Assembly (NCBI GenBank): GCA_009192285.1
Contig: WBVU01000010.1
Span: forward strand, 62,001-126,000
DNA length: 64,000 bases
From: Morchella semilibera
Lineage: Eukaryota > Ascomycota > Pezizomycetes > Pezizales > Morchellaceae
Reading direction: 5' to 3'
Shown: in pieces, positions 60,654 through 64,000 of the stretch
Numbering within the stretch: the stretch's first letter is position 1
Layout of the letters: each line of letters opens with the position of its first letter
Notes under the pieces: generated by a model
What the model was told of the DNA's origin: nothing
Databases searched by the model: none
What the model saw: the letters and a program-made list of their open reading frames with translations, nothing else
Translations under genes and position numbers: made by a program

Positions 60654-63470
60654 TTAAAGAATAGAACTTGCAACATCATCAATGCTCACGTGGTCACTAC
60701 TATTAGTTTCCGTGAAGAAACTCTCGCTCAGCAAACTTCCATCACTGGTCTGACTATCCCATACCGGCGATTCTGCCCTCATGCCAAAGGCGCTAACGAC
60801 GTGCTTATTACCGTCCATATCCTCTATAGATATGTCCACGGACCTGGGAGGTATATCCAATACTAGGGCCCTCCCCCCACTCACGTTCAGTTCGGGCATA
60901 TTTCCATGAGTTTTCGGCCCGGGTCTATGACCCTCTTCCATAGGCATTTGGCTGTCGGCAATAACAACTTCATCATTAGAGTTCTCGGTCAGAGTACTAT
61001 CATCGTCAAAAGATGCCCCCCTGCTAGAGCCTTTATTTTCACCATCTCTGTATGGTTGCCGCTCCAGTATAACCCCCATATCTTCGGAATCCATAGAATC
61101 TGTACTTGTCGCCATAGGGTCACTGAATACCGTCCCCCACATACCCCCGATTCTTTCGCCTTTCCTTTCCTTTCTTATAACGGTACCATCAGAAACCTCG
61201 AGACTACTGTCATCCATAGACAATGTCTCCTCTGCAGAAGATATATCATCTTCAACTGTGGGATTTAAATATTTTCTGATAGAATCTCTCTCAAAGGTTC
61301 TCCTAGCTTGTGGGTATACTTTATCAGCGCTGCCGTCAAATCTTACTAACCGAGGGCCTTTTCCTTTAAAGGTGCCTCCCTCGCTATCTTCTCCATCCGC
61401 ATGACTCTCTTCACGGGTGTTATTACCACCACTAGCGATTGGGGGCTTCCCTGAGGTATCGGGCCCGTTACTACTATTTCCAGGGGCCTTAAGGATTCCC
61501 TGAGGGTTTCGCTTCATTGTACTACCCCGCGCCCCCGATGTACTTCCGGTTACAAGAGCACGGGTGGGTTGTGTTGGTGATTCTCCTGCTCCATTACCAC
61601 CAGAGCCTTCTTCCTCCCCCGCACTAGTGATTGTTGATGGTCGGTTCATGCGCTCACGGATTAATCTCTCACAGACCTTGGTAACTAGATTGGGATCGGG
61701 TGTTCTATCCCCAATCGCCCTGCTAGAATGAATCCGGTTACTACGTTTAGTAGAAGCAGTACGTTGTGGAGTCCCCCCAAGGCCATCACGAGGCTCCGAG
61801 CCCCAGCCAAACCAGCGCTGGAAAATCCACGGCTTCCTCACAGGGACAGGTCCAATTGATCCCAGGAAGAGCCCTGACCCGCCCGCACTCTGTCTAGAGG
61901 GAGAACTCGACCTATTTGCGCTTTCAACACCATCCGTAGATGCGAGAAGTGATCTATGCATGCTCTCGATGCCGTGCCTGGACTCAATACCTGATATATC
62001 CGGGCCCCCAAGATTGTTTAATACGTCAGCCTCCGGTATAGTACCAGGCCGTCTATCCAATATATCAGAACCAGCGGTACCAGGGACATTCCACCTCGAC
62101 ATAATTCCCCCCATCTCGCTACCATCCCTAGATATAGTTGTCATGCTGCTCAGACCTGATGAGGCCCCAGATCCGCCATCATAACGAACATGTTCAGAGG
62201 TTGGTAATATGAGGTCATTCATGTTAACTGTTCGAATCCAGATGTATTGCCCTTTTCTTGATAAGGCACACATCATAATGAGGGAGGGTATAGCCATTAA
62301 TAAGCCTAGGCCAACCGCCTTTGCTAATACGCTATTGAAGTTTTTGGTAGGCCTATAGTGGCTAGTTCGAAGCATTGGAGCGGAAATCCCACTGAGAGTA
62401 AGTCCCCCACCACCGGAATCAGTTGACTCTTTTGGAACAGAAAATTCTTTGAAATCGGAATAATTCTTTAGATAGTTCTTTGGGCTCAAATAGTTCTTCA
62501 GGTCCAAGTAATTTTTCAGACTCAATTATCTTCTCTTCGGCCTCACGTATTTCTTCTTCGACCTCGGTAAGGTCTTCCCTGAGTTCAAAGTATTCTTCGG
62601 AATCCGAGAATTCTTTCTCGGGATAAAATTCTTCAAAATCGGAAATTCGTCGGAATGAAATTCTTCAAAATCAGAGAATTCGCCAAGATAAAATCCATCA
62701 GAATTAGGGAGTTGCTCCAGGCCTGGGGTTTGTTCAGGCTCGTTAGTCATGTCTAATGGTATAACATCCGGGGCAAAATCCATACTATTAACACTTTCTG
62801 GATCTGGGTAGGGTCCAATAGTATCATCCCGCAGTCCTGAATCGACAACCTGAGTAACCATCGCAGGAGATTTTTCCATGATAACACTTGGACTAGGGAT
62901 GTCGGAGTGGTTGTGATTAAGCTGTTCGGTATAGTTCCCATATGAACCTGATGGAGATACAACAGGAGGTGCCGGGGTACTTTTACTAGCTGCGAGTATT
63001 TCAGCCTGGCGTACTGATTCACGTGCCCTTTCCCAAGCTTTCCCAAGGTTTTCTTTATGGAACGCATTGACCTCGTCTCGCCATTTCTGATCTTCATCTC
63101 TAGCATTAACAGGCTCTGCTCGAACCAAATGGTTATTGACGATCCCAAAGATTGCTTCATCCTCACCCCAACCTACACCGCTAGTTCTCTCTGAGTCCAG
63201 ATGGCTAGCCCTCTCAAGCAAGATAGATGTATCCCCTTCAGCAGCATCACTGGTCCCAACGATGTCATGTATAAAGGGATCCTTCCTTACTCTATGTCGA
63301 ATGCTGTTTAAGTGACCACCTGTGCCGGATACAATACACTCTTCGGATTTCTCATCCTGTAGTGGGCTCGAATGGGACATTGTACTGTCCCTAGCACTTA
63401 ATTCGGGAATTCCGTTCTTGATTGCGTTGATTTCACTCCAGCGAGTGCTTTGTCTCCCGGGAGACGACAC
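60654..63470 (-). CDS. Large unknown one-TM protein, frame interrupted, 5' end unresolved
   Basis: One frame runs 63470-60654 except for a single in-frame TAA at 62526-62528. The N-terminal 250 residues are polar (WERARESVRQAEILAAS). A TM helix lies at AVGLGLLMAIPSLIMMCAL. About 540 polar, Ser/Gly-rich residues follow and end DHVSIDDVASSIL. Between about 62645 and 62462 another frame is open and encodes an acidic coiled coil (EVEEEIREAEEKIIESEKLL); it avoids the TAA and rejoins the main frame by an opposite 1-nt shift. The first in-frame ATG is at 63380. The frame continues upstream to a plausible acceptor (GATGCAG) near 63472, so an earlier exon may exist. No family recognised. Confidence 0.55.
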
Positions 63471-64000
63471 CCTGCATCGACAAAACCCGGAACTAGGTGG
63501 TTGTCTTTGTCAAGCATATACACAACTTTCCCATCAAAATAGCCTTTGCAAGGCAGTGGGTTCGAAAGAGTAGGCCTTGGCCAAATGGAGAGATAAAGAA
63601 AAAATATAAAGGTGATATGGGGAAAGTAAATGACAGAGCAGTAACCTGGTGTCAACCTGGAGGTTTGGAACATTTCCCCTTCTTCCGTTAGTCGAGTAAT
63701 AAGCTATTAACTATAGAAATGTCAGCAGTCACCTCGACTTATCGTCTGGGAGCAATATAATTACCGTGACTGATTGGAATACTGTTATTTCATGGAAGTC
63801 AGGGCTTTGCTTGTAGTTGTGGTGAGAAAAACCGCTTGGAAGTATATCCCCCCCCTCCCAATTCAATAAGCACACGTATGCAGAGGTAGAAAGAGAAATC
63901 ATGTTGCGTGTTTTCTTTAGTAGATATACGGGGTATGATAGTTTGTTAACTCTTGCCAGAAGTAAGCCCAGCAAGCAGCAAATCAGGATAATAAATGATA
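63471..64000. other. 5' flank of the large gene
   Basis: May hold the missing first exon of the large minus-strand gene. A 91-codon minus frame (63673-63398, with FFLYLSIWPRP) overlaps its start. I could not find a convincing splice, and no other gene is seen. Confidence 0.4.

Overview
This is a nuclear genome window from a filamentous ascomycete (Pezizomycotina). Almost every gene has several exons joined by short introns of about 45-75 nt with GT..AG ends and CTAAC/CTAAT-like branch sites. The conserved genes are typical of filamentous fungi: Snf1 kinase with a His-rich leader, a CnjB-type zinc-knuckle protein, Nce102, an Lsb1/Pin3 SH3 protein, GH5_12 Egh1, an MFS monocarboxylate-type carrier and fungal Hsp70-like ATPase families. 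An apparent sterol delta-7 reductase (DHCR7 type) is unusual for a fungus. It would fit the brassicasterol-rich operculate Pezizomycetes (truffle and morel relatives), but that placement is inference. I rebuilt gene models by hand from splice signals and checked exon phases. Coordinates are therefore specific, but they are not backed by RNA.

Layout. 1-5.6 kb: a partial metallo-beta-lactamase-fold gene, an F-box gene and egh1. 6.6-9.9 kb: an unknown 580-aa protein and a secreted Ser/Thr-rich protein whose signal peptide sits on a separate first exon. 11.6-18.9 kb: an eight-exon P450, a coiled-coil protein and a ten-exon Hsp70-like ATPase. 20.6-29.4 kb: a TPR protein, an FAD monooxygenase and the DHCR7-like reductase. 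29.4-33.5 kb: a long gene-poor stretch. 33.5-41.6 kb: a kinase-like protein lacking catalytic residues, a small secreted cysteine-rich protein, an unknown five-exon gene and the MFS carrier, which has a 13-nt microexon. 44-60 kb: a dense housekeeping block (Lsb1/Pin3, SDHAF2, CnjB, Snf1, Nce102, NDUFAF2, FAM210/Nat2). Three of these (SDHAF2, NDUFAF2, FAM210) are mitochondrial. 60.6-63.5 kb: a large one-TM protein with a reading-frame detour.

The genes do not form an obvious biosynthetic cluster. The P450 and the FAD monooxygenase are 10 kb apart with unrelated genes between them. Snf1 and the monocarboxylate-type carrier both relate to carbon use, but nothing in the sequence links them.

The strongest unexplained signal is in the noncoding DNA. 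A bipartite motif, CGAGTGAT-N5-RTGA (one copy has CTGA), occurs 12 times in intergenic sequence on both strands and in no coding exon I modelled. A second feature is a large excess of the palindrome TACATGTA in the gene-free stretches.
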